Shown here in pieces: positions 8,689 through 17,721 of a DNA stretch of 64,000 nt. Made by a program: the position numbers and the translations under genes. The notes beneath the pieces are model-generated. The model saw nothing but the letters and a program-made list of their open reading frames with translations. It searched no databases and was not told the DNA's origin. Source of the stretch: CAYZMS01 sp964479625. Its GTDB lineage: Bacteria > Bacteroidota > Bacteroidia > Chitinophagales > Saprospiraceae. The DNA is taken from the NCBI GenBank assembly GCA_964479625.1, contig CAYZMS010000019.1:32958-96957 (forward strand), in the 5' to 3' direction. Numbering within the stretch: the first letter of the stretch is position 1; each line of letters opens with the position of its first letter.

Positions 8689-10092
8689 TTAATTACTTAG
8701 GGCGCCTTTTTCTTTTCGAACATCGACTATTCTACCATGAACAGCGGTAGCGGCAGCCGTTAGAGGACTTGCCAGTATAGTCCTTGCCCCGGGGCCCTGA
8801 CGGCCTTCGAAATTGCGATTGGAAGTACTCACACAATAAGCTTCTCTGGGCACCTTGTCTTCATTCATGCCCAGGCAGGCGGAGCAGCCGGGCTCCCGAA
8901 GTTCAAAACCCGCAGCTTTAAAGATCTTATCCAGACCTTCTTCTTTTGCCTGGGCTTCTACCTGTTTGGAGCCGGGAACGATCATGACTTGAAGGCCCTT
9001 TGCTTTTTGTTTTCCCTGAACATACTGGGCTACCAGGCGCAGGTCTTCGATCCGGGAGTTGGTACAACTTCCAATAAATACATAATCGATGGGGTGGTCC
9101 AATAATTGACGGCCAGGCTCCAGACCCATATATTCCAATGATTTTTCAAAGGAGGCCTTCCCGGAATGTGTTGATTGTCGGGGAATAACAGCATCTACCC
9201 CCATCCCCATTCCCGGGTTAGTACCGTAGGTAAGCATGGGAGGGATGTCTTCTGCCTTGAAGGTGTATTCCTTGTCAAAAATAGCCCCTTCATCGGTTTT
9301 CAGTTCTGCCCATTTTTTGACGGCCTGCTCCAACTGTGCCCCATGGGGAGCGAACGGCCTGCCTTTTACATAGGCAAAAGTAGTTTCATCCGGGGCGATC
9401 AAACCTCCTCGGGCGCCCATTTCAATACTCATATTGCAAATGGTCATACGGGCTTCCATGGAAAGAGACCGGATGGTTGACCCGGCATATTCCACAAAAT
9501 AGCCGGTGGCACCACCTACACCCAGTTGAGCAATGATGAACAGGATGATGTCTTTGGAGTGTACACCGGGTGCCAGTTCTCCTTCCACAGCAATGCGCAT
9601 CCGTTTGGGCTTTTGCTGGAGCAAGCATTGAGTAGCCAGGGTTTGTTCCACCTGGCTGGTCCCGATCCCAAAGGCAATACACCCAAAGGCGCCATGCGTA
9701 CTGGTGTGACTATCGCCGCATACAATGGTCATTCCCGGCTGGGTAATTCCTAATTCAGGGCCAATAACATGGACAATCCCCTGGTAGGGATGGCCAAGCC
9801 CGTACAGTTCGATGCCGAATTTCCGGCAATTCTCTTTCAGGGTTTCCACCTGCTTCCGGGAAAGGGGTTCCTGTATGGGTAGATGTTGATCTTTCGTGGG
9901 AACGTTATGATCAGCTGTGGCAATGGTCTGATCGGGGCGAAAAACAGGGATCCCTCTTTTTTCCAGCCCTGCAAAAGCCTGAGGACTGGTAACTTCATGG
10001 ATAAAATGCCGGTCGATATATAAAACCTGCTGTCCCCTCTGCACCTGCTGAACTACATGGCTATCCCAAATTTTATCGAATAATGTTTGCAT
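8689..10092 (-). CDS. leuC: 3-isopropylmalate dehydratase large subunit
   Basis: Aconitase-family [4Fe-4S] enzyme, 467 residues. The cluster ligands are visible as one Cys in VFIGSCTNSRIEDLR (about residue 340) and the pair in CSACLG (about 400 and 403). The substrate motif CGDSHTSTHGAFG is also present, as is the ending SNRNFEGRQGPGARTILASP. It begins 4 bases after the leuA stop, so leuA and leuC are tightly coupled. Nothing is missing. Confidence 0.96.
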   Translation of the reverse strand: MQTLFDKIWDSHVVQQVQRGQQVLYIDRHFIHEVTSPQAFAGLEKRGIPVFRPDQTIATADHNVPTKDQHLPIQEPLSRKQVETLKENCRKFGIELYGLGHPYQGIVHVIGPELGITQPGMTIVCGDSHTSTHGAFGCIAFGIGTSQVEQTLATQCLLQQKPKRMRIAVEGELAPGVHSKDIILFIIAQLGVGGATGYFVEYAGSTIRSLSMEARMTICNMSIEMGARGGLIAPDETTFAYVKGRPFAPHGAQLEQAVKKWAELKTDEGAIFDKEYTFKAEDIPPMLTYGTNPGMGMGVDAVIPRQSTHSGKASFEKSLEYMGLEPGRQLLDHPIDYVFIGSCTNSRIEDLRLVAQYVQGKQKAKGLQVMIVPGSKQVEAQAKEEGLDKIFKAAGFELREPGCSACLGMNEDKVPREAYCVSTSNRNFEGRQGPGARTILASPLTAAATAVHGRIVDVRKEKGALSN

Positions 10093-10096
10093 AGAC

Positions 10097-11257
10097 TTAT
10101 GAGGCTACGGTTTCAACCACAAGCATTTCCCGTAAGTGATCATCGGTGACTTCTTTGATCTGGTCGGCCAGCTTCAGGAATTTCTCATACACCAGGTCTA
10201 ATTCAGCCTTGGTGAGGTTAAATCCGATCTGCTTGGCACGGAAAGCAAGGGCGGCCCGACCGGAACGGGCGGTCAAAACGATCTTCGAATGATCTACTCC
10301 AACTTCAATGGGATCAATAATCTCGTAGGTTTCCCGTTTCTTGATCACTCCATCTTGATGAATACCTGAGGAATGGGCAAAAGCATTGGCACCCACGATG
10401 GCCTTATTGGGCTGTACAGGCATGCCCATCCGGTCGCTGACCAACCGGCTGATGGGGTTAAGTAAACGGGTGTTGATATTCGTTTCAAAGGAAAGAAGGG
10501 GGTGTTGTCGCATGATCATGACCACTTCTTCCAATGAAGTGTTTCCTGCTCGTTCACCGATTCCGTTGATGGTGCATTCGATCTGCCTGGCACCATTTTG
10601 AACACCTGCAATGGAATTGGCAGTGGCCAGGCCAAGATCATTATGACAGTGGGTGGAAAGAGTGGCTTTTTCAATCCCCTTTACGTTTTCATACAGGTAC
10701 CGGATCTTTGCACCGTATTCTCCCGGCAGGCAATAACCCGTTGTATCCGGTATATTCAACACTGTTGCGCCGGCAGCGATGACTGCTTCCATGACCCTGG
10801 CCAGGAACTCATTATCCGTCCTGCCGGCATCTTCTGCATAGAACTCTACATCCTCTACAAAGGATTTGGCGTATTTCACAGCTGCCACTGCCCGTTCCAG
10901 TATTTTGTCGCGGGTACTGTTAAATTTATACCGGATATGAGAATCGGAAGTGCCAATGCCCGTATGAATGCGTGGTCTTTTCGCCGGGGCGATAGCTTCA
11001 GCTGCAGTTTTAATATCCTTTTCGACAGACCTGGAAAGCCCGCAAACGGTAGCGTTCCCTATGTTTCGGGCAATTTCCTGAACAGACCGAAAGTCCCCGG
11101 GGCTGGAAATGGGGAAGCCCGCTTCGATCACGTCTACCCCCAGGCGTTCCAGTTCCTGGGCGATCTCTACCTTGGCTTCGGTGGCCAGTTTGCAACCCGG
11201 TACCTGTTCCCCGTCACGGAGGGTAGTATCAAATATTTGAATAGGAGTCGAACTCAT
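10097..11257 (-). CDS. leuA: 2-isopropylmalate synthase, short form
   Basis: Condenses acetyl-CoA with 2-oxoisovalerate, the committed step of leucine synthesis. The TIM barrel is complete: FDTTLRDGEQVPG at residues 9-21, the metal-binding STHCHNDLGLATAN motif and the GIGERAGNTSLEEVV loop. At 386 residues it ends soon after the linker helices and lacks the roughly 120-residue C-terminal leucine-binding domain of the long LeuA. Short LeuA proteins are known in this phylum, but the missing domain means classical leucine feedback is not expected. A related homocitrate or citramalate synthase is possible, but the intact leuCDB context supports LeuA. Confidence 0.92.
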   Translation of the reverse strand: MSSTPIQIFDTTLRDGEQVPGCKLATEAKVEIAQELERLGVDVIEAGFPISSPGDFRSVQEIARNIGNATVCGLSRSVEKDIKTAAEAIAPAKRPRIHTGIGTSDSHIRYKFNSTRDKILERAVAAVKYAKSFVEDVEFYAEDAGRTDNEFLARVMEAVIAAGATVLNIPDTTGYCLPGEYGAKIRYLYENVKGIEKATLSTHCHNDLGLATANSIAGVQNGARQIECTINGIGERAGNTSLEEVVMIMRQHPLLSFETNINTRLLNPISRLVSDRMGMPVQPNKAIVGANAFAHSSGIHQDGVIKKRETYEIIDPIEVGVDHSKIVLTARSGRAALAFRAKQIGFNLTKAELDLVYEKFLKLADQIKEVTDDHLREMLVVETVAS

Positions 11258-11393
11258 ACGATTAATTTTCGAAAACCATCCTGATAACCAGTTGTAAACA
11301 AGTGAAGGACAATACGAAGACTGGATGAACTGTCCAATTATTAGGCACGACCGGACAAGCGGATAGCTTTTGTTTTTGTATTTTCGCTTTTTC

Positions 11394-11424
11394 CAAAGAT
11401 ATTTTTACAAGCCTCTCAGGTAAA
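11394..11424 (-). promoter_or_regulatory. Likely Bacteroidota-type promoter of the leuACDB operon
   Basis: On the minus strand, TTTA (11424-11421) is followed after 19 bases by TATCTTTG (11401-11394). The latter matches the Bacteroidota minus-7 element TAnnTTTG exactly, and TTTA differs by one base from the TTTG minus-33 element. It lies about 137 bases upstream of the leuA ATG, which would leave a long untranslated leader. I saw no clear leader peptide with leucine codons. Position and spacing are seen; promoter activity is inferred. Confidence 0.45.
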
Positions 11425-11513
11425 GTCAAATTAGAATTCAAGTACAAGCGGGCAAAAGCCCCCTCTTTTGGGAAAGCGCTGATTGCTAATGTTTTAAAGG
11501 ATTTATTGTTACA

Positions 11514-13076
11514 ATGCCTAAGCAGAAAACAGACGATCTCATCCAATTAATTAAGTCTTTATCCAGGGCGGAGAAGCGGCACTTTCGCTTGTTTGTAAAG
11601 CGCAACCAGGCCTCAGAAGATATTCTATTCCTCCAATTGTTTGATTTTTTGGATAAGCGGCAGGAGTACAATGAACAATTGATACTTAAAAAGTTGCCTT
11701 CCATAAAAAAACGGCAGCTTTCCAACCTGAAGGCACATTTGTATAAGCAGTTGTTGATCAGCCTTCGCCTGTTGAGTGCCAACCAGGTCGTAGCTATACA
11801 GATCCGCGAGATGATGGATTACGCCCAGGTATTGTACGATAAGGGGCTGTACCGCCAGGCTTTGGATATGCTGGCAAAGGCTAAGAACAAATCAGGGCAG
11901 GGTTCCTATCATGCGCTGAGTATGGAGATCCTGGATTTCGAAAAACACATAGAAGGTCAATACATCACCCGGAGTATCGAAGGGAGGGCCGAAGAGTTGG
12001 CTAAGGAAACCCTTCAGTTAAGCCAAACTATTAATTCTGCCCATCAATTTTCCAACTTATCCTTGCAATTGTACGGGCTTTACCTCAAGGTCGGCTACGT
12101 ACATGACCCGAAGGATGTGCAGTTTTTACGGGAGTTTTTCTACAGCAATCTGCCCAAGATCAGGTATGAAGATTTGGACTTTAACGGGAAACTACATTTC
12201 TGCCAGGCGCACATTTGGTTTTACTTCATGAACCAGGAATTTATCCAGTGCTACCGTTATGCCCAACGCTGGATCGATCTCTACCAGGATCGCCCGGAAC
12301 TCGTTCGGCTGCACCCGACTTTATACCTAAAAGGGCTGCATAATTTGCTGAATGCTACCTTTAGCGTGCTTCACTATCCGAAGTTCGATGAAACCCTGAG
12401 CTGCCTTTTAAAGTTTCCGGAAGAGCACCCACAGGCCAATTACAACCACAATATTGAAGGGTTATACTTCTTGTATAAATATATTCATTCTATCAAGGGG
12501 CATTTTATGAAGGGAACCTTTGACAAGGGCCTGGAACTCATCCCCGGTTTAATGGAAATCATTGAGGAAGATCGGTACAACTGGGATCACCATAGAATAA
12601 TGGTTTTTTATTACCGGATCGCCTGCTTGTATTTTGGCAACGGGGATAATGATGAAGCCATTACCTATTTGAATAAGATCATTAACCAAAAGAATCCCGA
12701 TTATCGCGGAGATATTCAGGCGTTTTCCCGGATATTAAACCTGATCGCCCACTTCGAAATGGGTAATCAGCAACTGGTAGAATATCAGGTAAAATCCGTT
12801 TATCGTTTTCTTTCAAAACTGGAAGACCTCGGGGCGGTCCAAAAAGAGATCATGCGATTTTTACGACGCACCCCCCGAATGCAGGAAAGTGAGATGAAAA
12901 GGGAATTTGCACAGTTACGGGAAAAACTACTGAAACACGAAAATGACCCTTTCGAACGCCGGCCATTTTTGTATTTGGACATTATCTCCTGGTTGGAATC
13001 CCGCATCCGGAATGTTACTGTTGCTGATATTATACGAGAAAAATACCTTCAAAGAGCAGGTTTAGAAGCTGGTTAA
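11514..13076 (+). CDS. TPR-like helical repeat protein, function unknown
   Basis: 520 residues, almost entirely alpha-helical, without signal peptide or membrane segment. Helix pairs such as MDYAQVLYDKGLYRQALDML and YYRIACLYFGNGDNDEAITYL have the spacing and small/large residue pattern of degenerate tetratricopeptide repeats. The N-terminus (LIKSLSRAEKRHFRLFVKR) is basic. Proteins with this beginning recur in Bacteroidota, but I know of no assigned function. The stop is followed after one base by the start of a HlyD-like gene, so the two are probably one transcript; the HlyD partner might suggest a secretion-linked scaffold, which is only a guess. Confidence 0.75.
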   Translation: MPKQKTDDLIQLIKSLSRAEKRHFRLFVKRNQASEDILFLQLFDFLDKRQEYNEQLILKKLPSIKKRQLSNLKAHLYKQLLISLRLLSANQVVAIQIREMMDYAQVLYDKGLYRQALDMLAKAKNKSGQGSYHALSMEILDFEKHIEGQYITRSIEGRAEELAKETLQLSQTINSAHQFSNLSLQLYGLYLKVGYVHDPKDVQFLREFFYSNLPKIRYEDLDFNGKLHFCQAHIWFYFMNQEFIQCYRYAQRWIDLYQDRPELVRLHPTLYLKGLHNLLNATFSVLHYPKFDETLSCLLKFPEEHPQANYNHNIEGLYFLYKYIHSIKGHFMKGTFDKGLELIPGLMEIIEEDRYNWDHHRIMVFYYRIACLYFGNGDNDEAITYLNKIINQKNPDYRGDIQAFSRILNLIAHFEMGNQQLVEYQVKSVYRFLSKLEDLGAVQKEIMRFLRRTPRMQESEMKREFAQLREKLLKHENDPFERRPFLYLDIISWLESRIRNVTVADIIREKYLQRAGLEAG

Positions 13077-13077
13077 A

Positions 13078-14361
13078 ATGGCGAGATCTAAAAGAAGTGA
13101 AGAATTGAGAGAACTCCTGAGCTTACCACCTCCCTGGTTACTTAGATGGGGCGCTCTGACTGCTTTTGTGGCCTTTATTCTGCTGGCCTATCTGGCTTTT
13201 TTTCTCGAATATCCCGAAAAGGTCACTGCCCCCATTCTGGTTTCCTATTCCGAAGAACCCAGGCGGCTGGTCAGCCCTGAATCTAACTATATTGAAGAGC
13301 TCAGAGTGCAAAATGATCAAATGGTCGAGGAGGGCGAATTGCTGCTGGTCTTCCGCAATAAGGCCCGGTATGAGCATGTGTTGCAATTGCAGGATCAACT
13401 ATTTGGATTGTCAGATTCCGTTTCCACATCGGATCTTTTACAATTTAATCCACCCCGCACCCTGATTTTGGGCGATTTACAGGCCGATTTGTTCAATTTT
13501 TTTGATCAGCAGGATGCGCTGCGCCAGTTGCAGGCCGGCTCTCAAGATGGGAGTAGAAGCAGGTCCTCTTTGAGTCGGCAGATCCGGAACTTCAGGAATA
13601 GCAGACAGTACGATGAACAACAATTGCTCAGGGTGTCGGAGGGTATTGACCAGCAATATCAAGAGATAGCACGGATCGAGAAAAGAGCCTACAATGGCCA
13701 GGCCACCTATGAGTCCTTGCGGGAAGCACAACAGGAACTGGTTAATCTTAAAGCTCAGCGGGATCAGATCAATGCCGACATTCGGTTTAAGCGGGCGAGG
13801 GTTGGTGAACTGGAAGATCAGTTGGATAACCTGGAAAAAGGGAATGATCTCATCGAAGAAAAAGCGGTCAATCGATTAAAAGATAGTTTTTTCCGCCTGA
13901 AGCTGAGAACCCGGGATTGGTTGGATGATAACATCCTTATTGCGCCGGTTTCTGGTATGGTACAAATTGTAGGCAATGCAGTAGGAGAGCAACAATTCGT
14001 CCGTCAGGGAAAGGAGTTGCTGGTTGTGATCCCTTCCAAGAAAAGTGAACTGATCGGCAGGATGCAGTTGCCTTTCGAGCGGTCCGGGAAGGTGCAGGAA
14101 GGCCAGAAGGCAGTAGTTCGATTGAAATCCTATCCCTGGTTACAATACGGAGCTGTACATGGAGTGGTTTATTTTAAATCCCGGGTGACCGATCAGAGCG
14201 GTAATCTGGTGCCTGTGGAAATCCACTTCCCAAGGGGTCTACTAAGTACTTCCAACCATCGCCTTCCGGTAGAGGAGGTCCTGTTGGGGGAGGCGGATAT
14301 CATTATTGATCAAAGAAACCTGATCAGTTGGGTTTTTCAAAAAAATCGAATTACCGGATAG
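13078..14361 (+). CDS. HlyD-family membrane fusion (periplasmic adaptor) protein
   Basis: 427 residues: short cytoplasmic N-terminus, one membrane helix (about residues 20-44), a lipoyl half-motif (ILVSYSEEPRRLVSPESNYIEEL), a coiled-coil hairpin rich in Gln and Glu (about 90-275), then the second lipoyl half with IAPVSGMVQIVGNAVGEQ and a beta-barrel region (IGRMQLPFERSGKVQEGQKAVVRL). This is the layout of adaptors of type I secretion or peptide exporters. No ABC exporter or TolC gene adjoins it, which is unusual since Bacteroidota adaptors of this kind normally sit beside a peptidase-containing ABC transporter. The partner is presumably elsewhere or lost. Confidence 0.8.
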   Translation: MARSKRSEELRELLSLPPPWLLRWGALTAFVAFILLAYLAFFLEYPEKVTAPILVSYSEEPRRLVSPESNYIEELRVQNDQMVEEGELLLVFRNKARYEHVLQLQDQLFGLSDSVSTSDLLQFNPPRTLILGDLQADLFNFFDQQDALRQLQAGSQDGSRSRSSLSRQIRNFRNSRQYDEQQLLRVSEGIDQQYQEIARIEKRAYNGQATYESLREAQQELVNLKAQRDQINADIRFKRARVGELEDQLDNLEKGNDLIEEKAVNRLKDSFFRLKLRTRDWLDDNILIAPVSGMVQIVGNAVGEQQFVRQGKELLVVIPSKKSELIGRMQLPFERSGKVQEGQKAVVRLKSYPWLQYGAVHGVVYFKSRVTDQSGNLVPVEIHFPRGLLSTSNHRLPVEEVLLGEADIIIDQRNLISWVFQKNRITG

Positions 14362-14783
14362 TGGACCTAATCAAGCTGAAAGATTTTCCCCTTAGAACAT
14401 TTGATCTTATTCGCTACTCGGATACCGATCGGCAAGGACATGTCAATAATGCCGTGTTCACTTCTTTTTTGAAAACTGGGTGAGTAAGTTTTTTATACCA
14501 TTCTGAGCATCCTGTGCTGGCGGAGGGAGCCAGTTTTGTGATTGCTTCTCTAAACCTTCAATTTCTTAGGGAACTTCACTGGCCGGGTCGAGTGGATATT
14601 GGCACCGGCTTGCTTAAGATCGGTAACAGTTCCATGACCTTATTCCAGCAGCTTTTTCAAAATGATCAACCGGTAGCGCGGGCGGAAACGGTAATCGTAC
14701 AGGTAGATGATCAGAGTGGAAAGAGCCGGCCCTTGGGAGGTAAATCGAAAACTATTTTGGAGCAATGGTTACTTCCTGGTTAA
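14361..14783 (+). pseudogene. Hotdog-fold acyl-CoA thioesterase, one in-frame stop
   Basis: A 140-codon frame starting at GTG 14361, overlapping the last base of the preceding stop, matches YbgC/4-hydroxybenzoyl-CoA thioesterase-like proteins: RYSDTDRQGHVNNAVFTSF holds the catalytic Asp in its usual position, and the second half reads ASFVIASLNLQFLRELHWPG followed by the hotdog strands. TGA at 14481-14483 interrupts it after FLKTG; homologues from memory have FLETGR-SF there, so an Arg CGA to TGA change is the simplest explanation. There is no indel. An internal start after the stop could give at most 90 residues without the catalytic Asp. Confidence 0.8.
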
Positions 14784-15045
14784 AAAATGAAAAGGGACTC
14801 TTGCGGGGGAACCTGTCCCATTTCAGCTCTTAAAAACTTGTCAGCGAATGTACTCAGGAAGAACTGAAGTTGGGTTAAGTACCCGGTTCGGAATGTTCTT
14901 ATTTTAGGAGCTGCTGCAGGAAGGCCACTGATTGCCATGCTCGAAAATAAATGCTGGTAAGAACCTTTTAAAGAATGGATTCAGTTCACCAAAACAGGGA
15001 ATAAGCCCTTTTTTCCAATAAATAGCCATTTTAACTAAAAACTAC
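14784..15045. other. Intergenic stretch with no supported gene
   Basis: 262 bases between the broken thioesterase and the short SDR. A continuous plus-strand reading contains NVLILGAAAGRPLIAML, reminiscent of a Rossmann-type start, interrupted by stops on both sides; I could not assign it to a family. It may be the remains of another decayed gene. Confidence 0.3.
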
Positions 15046-15651
15046 GTGTCAAAATCAATCATCCTGATGGGCATGGGGCCCGGTTTAAGCATGGGAATTG
15101 CGGAACGCTTTGGGGCAGAAGGGTATACTATCGATATGATCGGAAGAACACCGGAAAAACTGGCGAACTTAAAAATGGAGCTGGCTGCTAAAGGGGTTGC
15201 TGCGGAATTTACTACCGCTGATGCCAGCGATCCAGGCCAGATCCGTTCAGCTATAGAGAGGCTACTGGAAAAATTTCCCCCTCTGGAGGTGCTTCAATAC
15301 AATGCTGTTCGATTCAGATGGCGTCCGATACTGGAGGATGCCTATGAAGAGTTGAGTAAGGATATATTTGTCAATGTTGCCAGTCTATTTGAAGCGGCTA
15401 AAACCGTTAGGGATCAACTTGCTGCCGTAAAGGGGAGTATATTGGTTACGGGTGGAGGATCGGCCATGTACCCCGATCCGGATTTTGGTAGTTTATCGCT
15501 TGCAAAAGCCGTAACCCGAAATATAGTACACCAGCTACATCTTGCTTTAAAAGAGAAGGGGATCTATGTGAGATTGTTATCGGTTGCGGGAATGATCGAT
15601 CCGAAAAGCGAAAAGCATTCCCCGGAAAACCTGGCGGATCAATTCTGGTAA
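15046..15651 (+). CDS. Short-chain dehydrogenase/reductase-like protein, C-terminus probably truncated
   Basis: 201 residues from GTG 15046. The N-terminal nucleotide site is atypical (ILMGMGPGLSMGIAERF in place of TGxxxGIG), and the NNAG motif is replaced by LQYNAVRFRW; the usual Tyr-x-x-x-Lys pair is replaced by DFGSLSLAKAV, keeping only Lys. So it may be a non-catalytic or divergent SDR. After DQFW the TAA stop at 15649-15651 is followed in frame by 12 more plausible codons ending in WERVY and TAG at 15690, which looks like the natural C-terminus. Such proteins usually reach 220-240 residues, so a recent nonsense mutation is possible. Confidence 0.65.
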   Translation: MSKSIILMGMGPGLSMGIAERFGAEGYTIDMIGRTPEKLANLKMELAAKGVAAEFTTADASDPGQIRSAIERLLEKFPPLEVLQYNAVRFRWRPILEDAYEELSKDIFVNVASLFEAAKTVRDQLAAVKGSILVTGGGSAMYPDPDFGSLSLAKAVTRNIVHQLHLALKEKGIYVRLLSVAGMIDPKSEKHSPENLADQFW

Positions 15652-15701
15652 TTATTACAGTGTTGCCAGGATTGGGAAAGGGTTTACTAGGCCCCGAAGG
15701 C

Positions 15702-16376
15702 TTAAAGACTTTTCAGCAGTTCGATGGCTACGGTATTGAGGTTATCAATGGCCTTTTCCATTTCCCAGTTTTCCCGCATGCGCGTTTCTACATAATTAGA
15801 AATTGCCCTGATCTCCAAAAAAGGGATTTTTGCTAATAAGCAAGCGTGAAAAAAGGCTGCTCCTTCCATGCTTTCCACTTCTGCTTCAGGATATTTTTGA
15901 CGGATCTTTCGGATGCTTTCTGCTGTACCATGCACCTTGTTAACGGTCAAACCATGCGCTTTGGGTAAAAAATCAAAAAGAGCTGCTTGCTGATTCAACA
16001 ACTTTCCCTTAACAAAGGGTGGCTCCTCCGGTTCTTTTAAGCCGAGTTCGAAAAGATCGGTAAAGCTACCGTCAGCTTCTTCTACACCCAGGTCACCGAA
16101 AGATTCCGAAATAACGTGAAGCACCATTCCTAAGGGCCAGTCCCGGCGAAAACTACCGGCTACCCCCAAGTTCAATGCCAGTTGGTAATCTCCTTGCAGG
16201 AGTTCTCGGCTCAAATACCAACTGGTGGCCATCATCCCCACTCCGGTATTTAACAGGTTCAGTTGTTTTTGACCTTTCTGGTAATGGCCTGGGTCAACTT
16301 CTACCCAATTCTTTTGCAGGTGTTTTACAAGCGGGTTGATTTCAAAAGGGGTGGCGGTGACGATCAGGACGTTCAT
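15702..16376 (-). CDS. mqnB: Futalosine hydrolase
   Basis: Cleaves futalosine to dehypoxanthine futalosine and hypoxanthine in the futalosine route to menaquinone. It belongs to the nucleoside phosphorylase/MTAN fold: NTGVGMMATSW and NLGVAGSF near the start, VESMEGAAFFHACL with the ribose-binding Met-Glu near residue 173, and the MqnB-type ending RAISNYVETRMRENWEM. 224 residues is typical. No other menaquinone gene is in the window. A methylthioadenosine nucleosidase is the alternative, but the SNYVE-R--W ending favours MqnB. Confidence 0.88.
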   Translation of the reverse strand: MNVLIVTATPFEINPLVKHLQKNWVEVDPGHYQKGQKQLNLLNTGVGMMATSWYLSRELLQGDYQLALNLGVAGSFRRDWPLGMVLHVISESFGDLGVEEADGSFTDLFELGLKEPEEPPFVKGKLLNQQAALFDFLPKAHGLTVNKVHGTAESIRKIRQKYPEAEVESMEGAAFFHACLLAKIPFLEIRAISNYVETRMRENWEMEKAIDNLNTVAIELLKSL

Positions 16377-16478
16377 TTGTAAATGCTTAAGTAGGGTTAA
16401 AGGCGTTTGGCGTAAACTTCTTCTAAACCAGAAAAGGAAGAAGGTCGAATATAGTTAAAAAGACACTTCCGGGTGCGC

Positions 16479-17333
16479 TCACCGATCCCAGTTGGTGGAA
16501 ATACTTAAGGATGGACTCCACCCAAGGAAGGGATGCCAGGCGGCGGCAAAATCAAAACGGAGCCTTTGGCCCAGCGGCAGCCCTAGGCCACTGGTCCACT
16601 CGACAGGCGAGAGGCGGGCTCCCGTACGAATAGCAAGTTGAGCGCTGGGCCGGTATTCGAGTCCAAAGGCTGGGGAAAGCGGGTAATGGAGTCCTTTTTC
16701 CAGCTCCAGATTCGCCTGAACATTAAGGGTAGGCTTCCATTGTAATCCCAATCGGATGAATGCCGGAAGTTGCAATTCCAGCTCCCTGCCTGCACGTCCC
16801 GGGTTGTAAATGGAACACCCGAACTCCAAATGCTCAGAAGCTTTAAACCAAAGGCCGGCCTCAGCTAAAACGAGGAAAAGGGGCGCTGCTTCAGGGATGG
16901 CCCTGCGCCAGCCCATCAACTGCAGCCCCAGGCTTAGGCCTTTTTCCACTTCCAGGGCAAAAGCAGCCCCCAGGCGGTTTTCCAGATAGCCTTTATCACC
17001 GAATTGAGTAATACTTAGCCCCAATACACTATTGGGATGAAGCCGGATACTTCCTGCCAGTGCAAAATGATCCAGTTCATTTAAGCCAAACCGTCTTTCC
17101 CCAAAAAGCAGGAATGCTGCCTGATCGGTCTTTGCTAAACTTGCCGGGTTGATAAAAGCGCCCCCAGCACCCCCTATATTCAAACCAGTGTACCCCATTC
17201 CTGAGGCGGCAGCACCCGCCGGAGGTGGAAAGGCCGTTTGAGCAAATGATCCCTCCTGGATCATGGCCACAAATAGGGGGATCAGGCATAAGGGTAGTAC
17301 CCTTCCAGCCCACAGATGTTGCGAGAAGTTCAT
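16479..17333 (-). CDS. Outer-membrane beta-barrel protein, PorV/PorQ-like
   Basis: 284 residues with a signal peptide (hydrophobic to about residue 31, ending SFAQ). The mature part begins with GAAASGMGYTGLNIGGAGGAFINPASLA, the pattern of PorV/FadL-like barrels in which a conserved NPA follows a Gly-rich strand, and continues as alternating beta-strands (LSLGLQLMGWRR, LEFGCSIYNPGRAG, YRPSAQLAIRTGARL) ending in an aromatic C-terminal strand. PorV proteins work as shuttle partners of T9SS cargo, and a T9SS cargo protein lies two genes upstream on the same strand (17779-20085). The specific role is inference. Confidence 0.65.
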   Translation of the reverse strand: MNFSQHLWAGRVLPLCLIPLFVAMIQEGSFAQTAFPPPAGAAASGMGYTGLNIGGAGGAFINPASLAKTDQAAFLLFGERRFGLNELDHFALAGSIRLHPNSVLGLSITQFGDKGYLENRLGAAFALEVEKGLSLGLQLMGWRRAIPEAAPLFLVLAEAGLWFKASEHLEFGCSIYNPGRAGRELELQLPAFIRLGLQWKPTLNVQANLELEKGLHYPLSPAFGLEYRPSAQLAIRTGARLSPVEWTSGLGLPLGQRLRFDFAAAWHPFLGWSPSLSISTNWDR

Positions 17334-17370
17334 AGTTTGTTTTTTGTGGGCGCTTTGAGTTTGGGGATAC

Positions 17371-17700
17371 CTACTGCATTTCGTCAGTTGTTTGTTCTTT
17401 CATCCAAAAAAGATAGGCAGGTAGTCCCTGAGCTACCGGACATAGCAAAATTTCCGGGGTATCGTAGGAGTGGAGTTGAAGAATGGTGGCTTCGACCTCA
17501 GCATAGAGCTCAGCTTGCGTTTTGATCAACAAAAGGTACTCGGAGGCCTTTTCTGTTTTACCATCCCAAACAAAATGGCTTTGAATGGGCATGAGTTGGA
17601 CACAGGCTGCCAGGTGCTTTTCTAAAAGGGCGTTGGCAATAGCTTCTGCAGCTGTCCTGGTATCCGTAGTACATTGTATGATCGCAGGCGTGAAGGTCAA
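17371..17700 (-). CDS. cutA: Divalent-cation tolerance protein CutA
   Basis: Small trimeric CutA1-fold protein. From TTG 17700 it has 109 residues, the family length, and shows CTTDTRTAAEAIANALLEKHLAACVQL, VWDGKTEKASEYLLLIKT and the HSYDTPEILLCPVAQGLPAYLFW ending. The frame is open further upstream to an ATG at 17766, but that would place the start before a terminator-like hairpin (17729-17757) and add residues without similarity, so I prefer the TTG. The biochemical role of CutA is not settled; copper tolerance is only a historical label. Confidence 0.85.
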   Translation of the reverse strand: MTFTPAIIQCTTDTRTAAEAIANALLEKHLAACVQLMPIQSHFVWDGKTEKASEYLLLIKTQAELYAEVEATILQLHSYDTPEILLCPVAQGLPAYLFWMKEQTTDEMQ

Positions 17701-17721
17701 AACAAGGTATTTGCAAGTTAA

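Noticed and set aside
11262..11546. Minus-strand 94-codon open frame in the leuA leader
   Set aside because: It crosses the start of the divergent TPR gene, spans the likely leu promoter and shows no run of leucine codons typical of a leader peptide.
15702..16376. Methylthioadenosine/SAH nucleosidase rather than futalosine hydrolase
   Set aside because: The fold is shared, but the C-terminal SNYVE-R--W pattern and overall length fit MqnB better.
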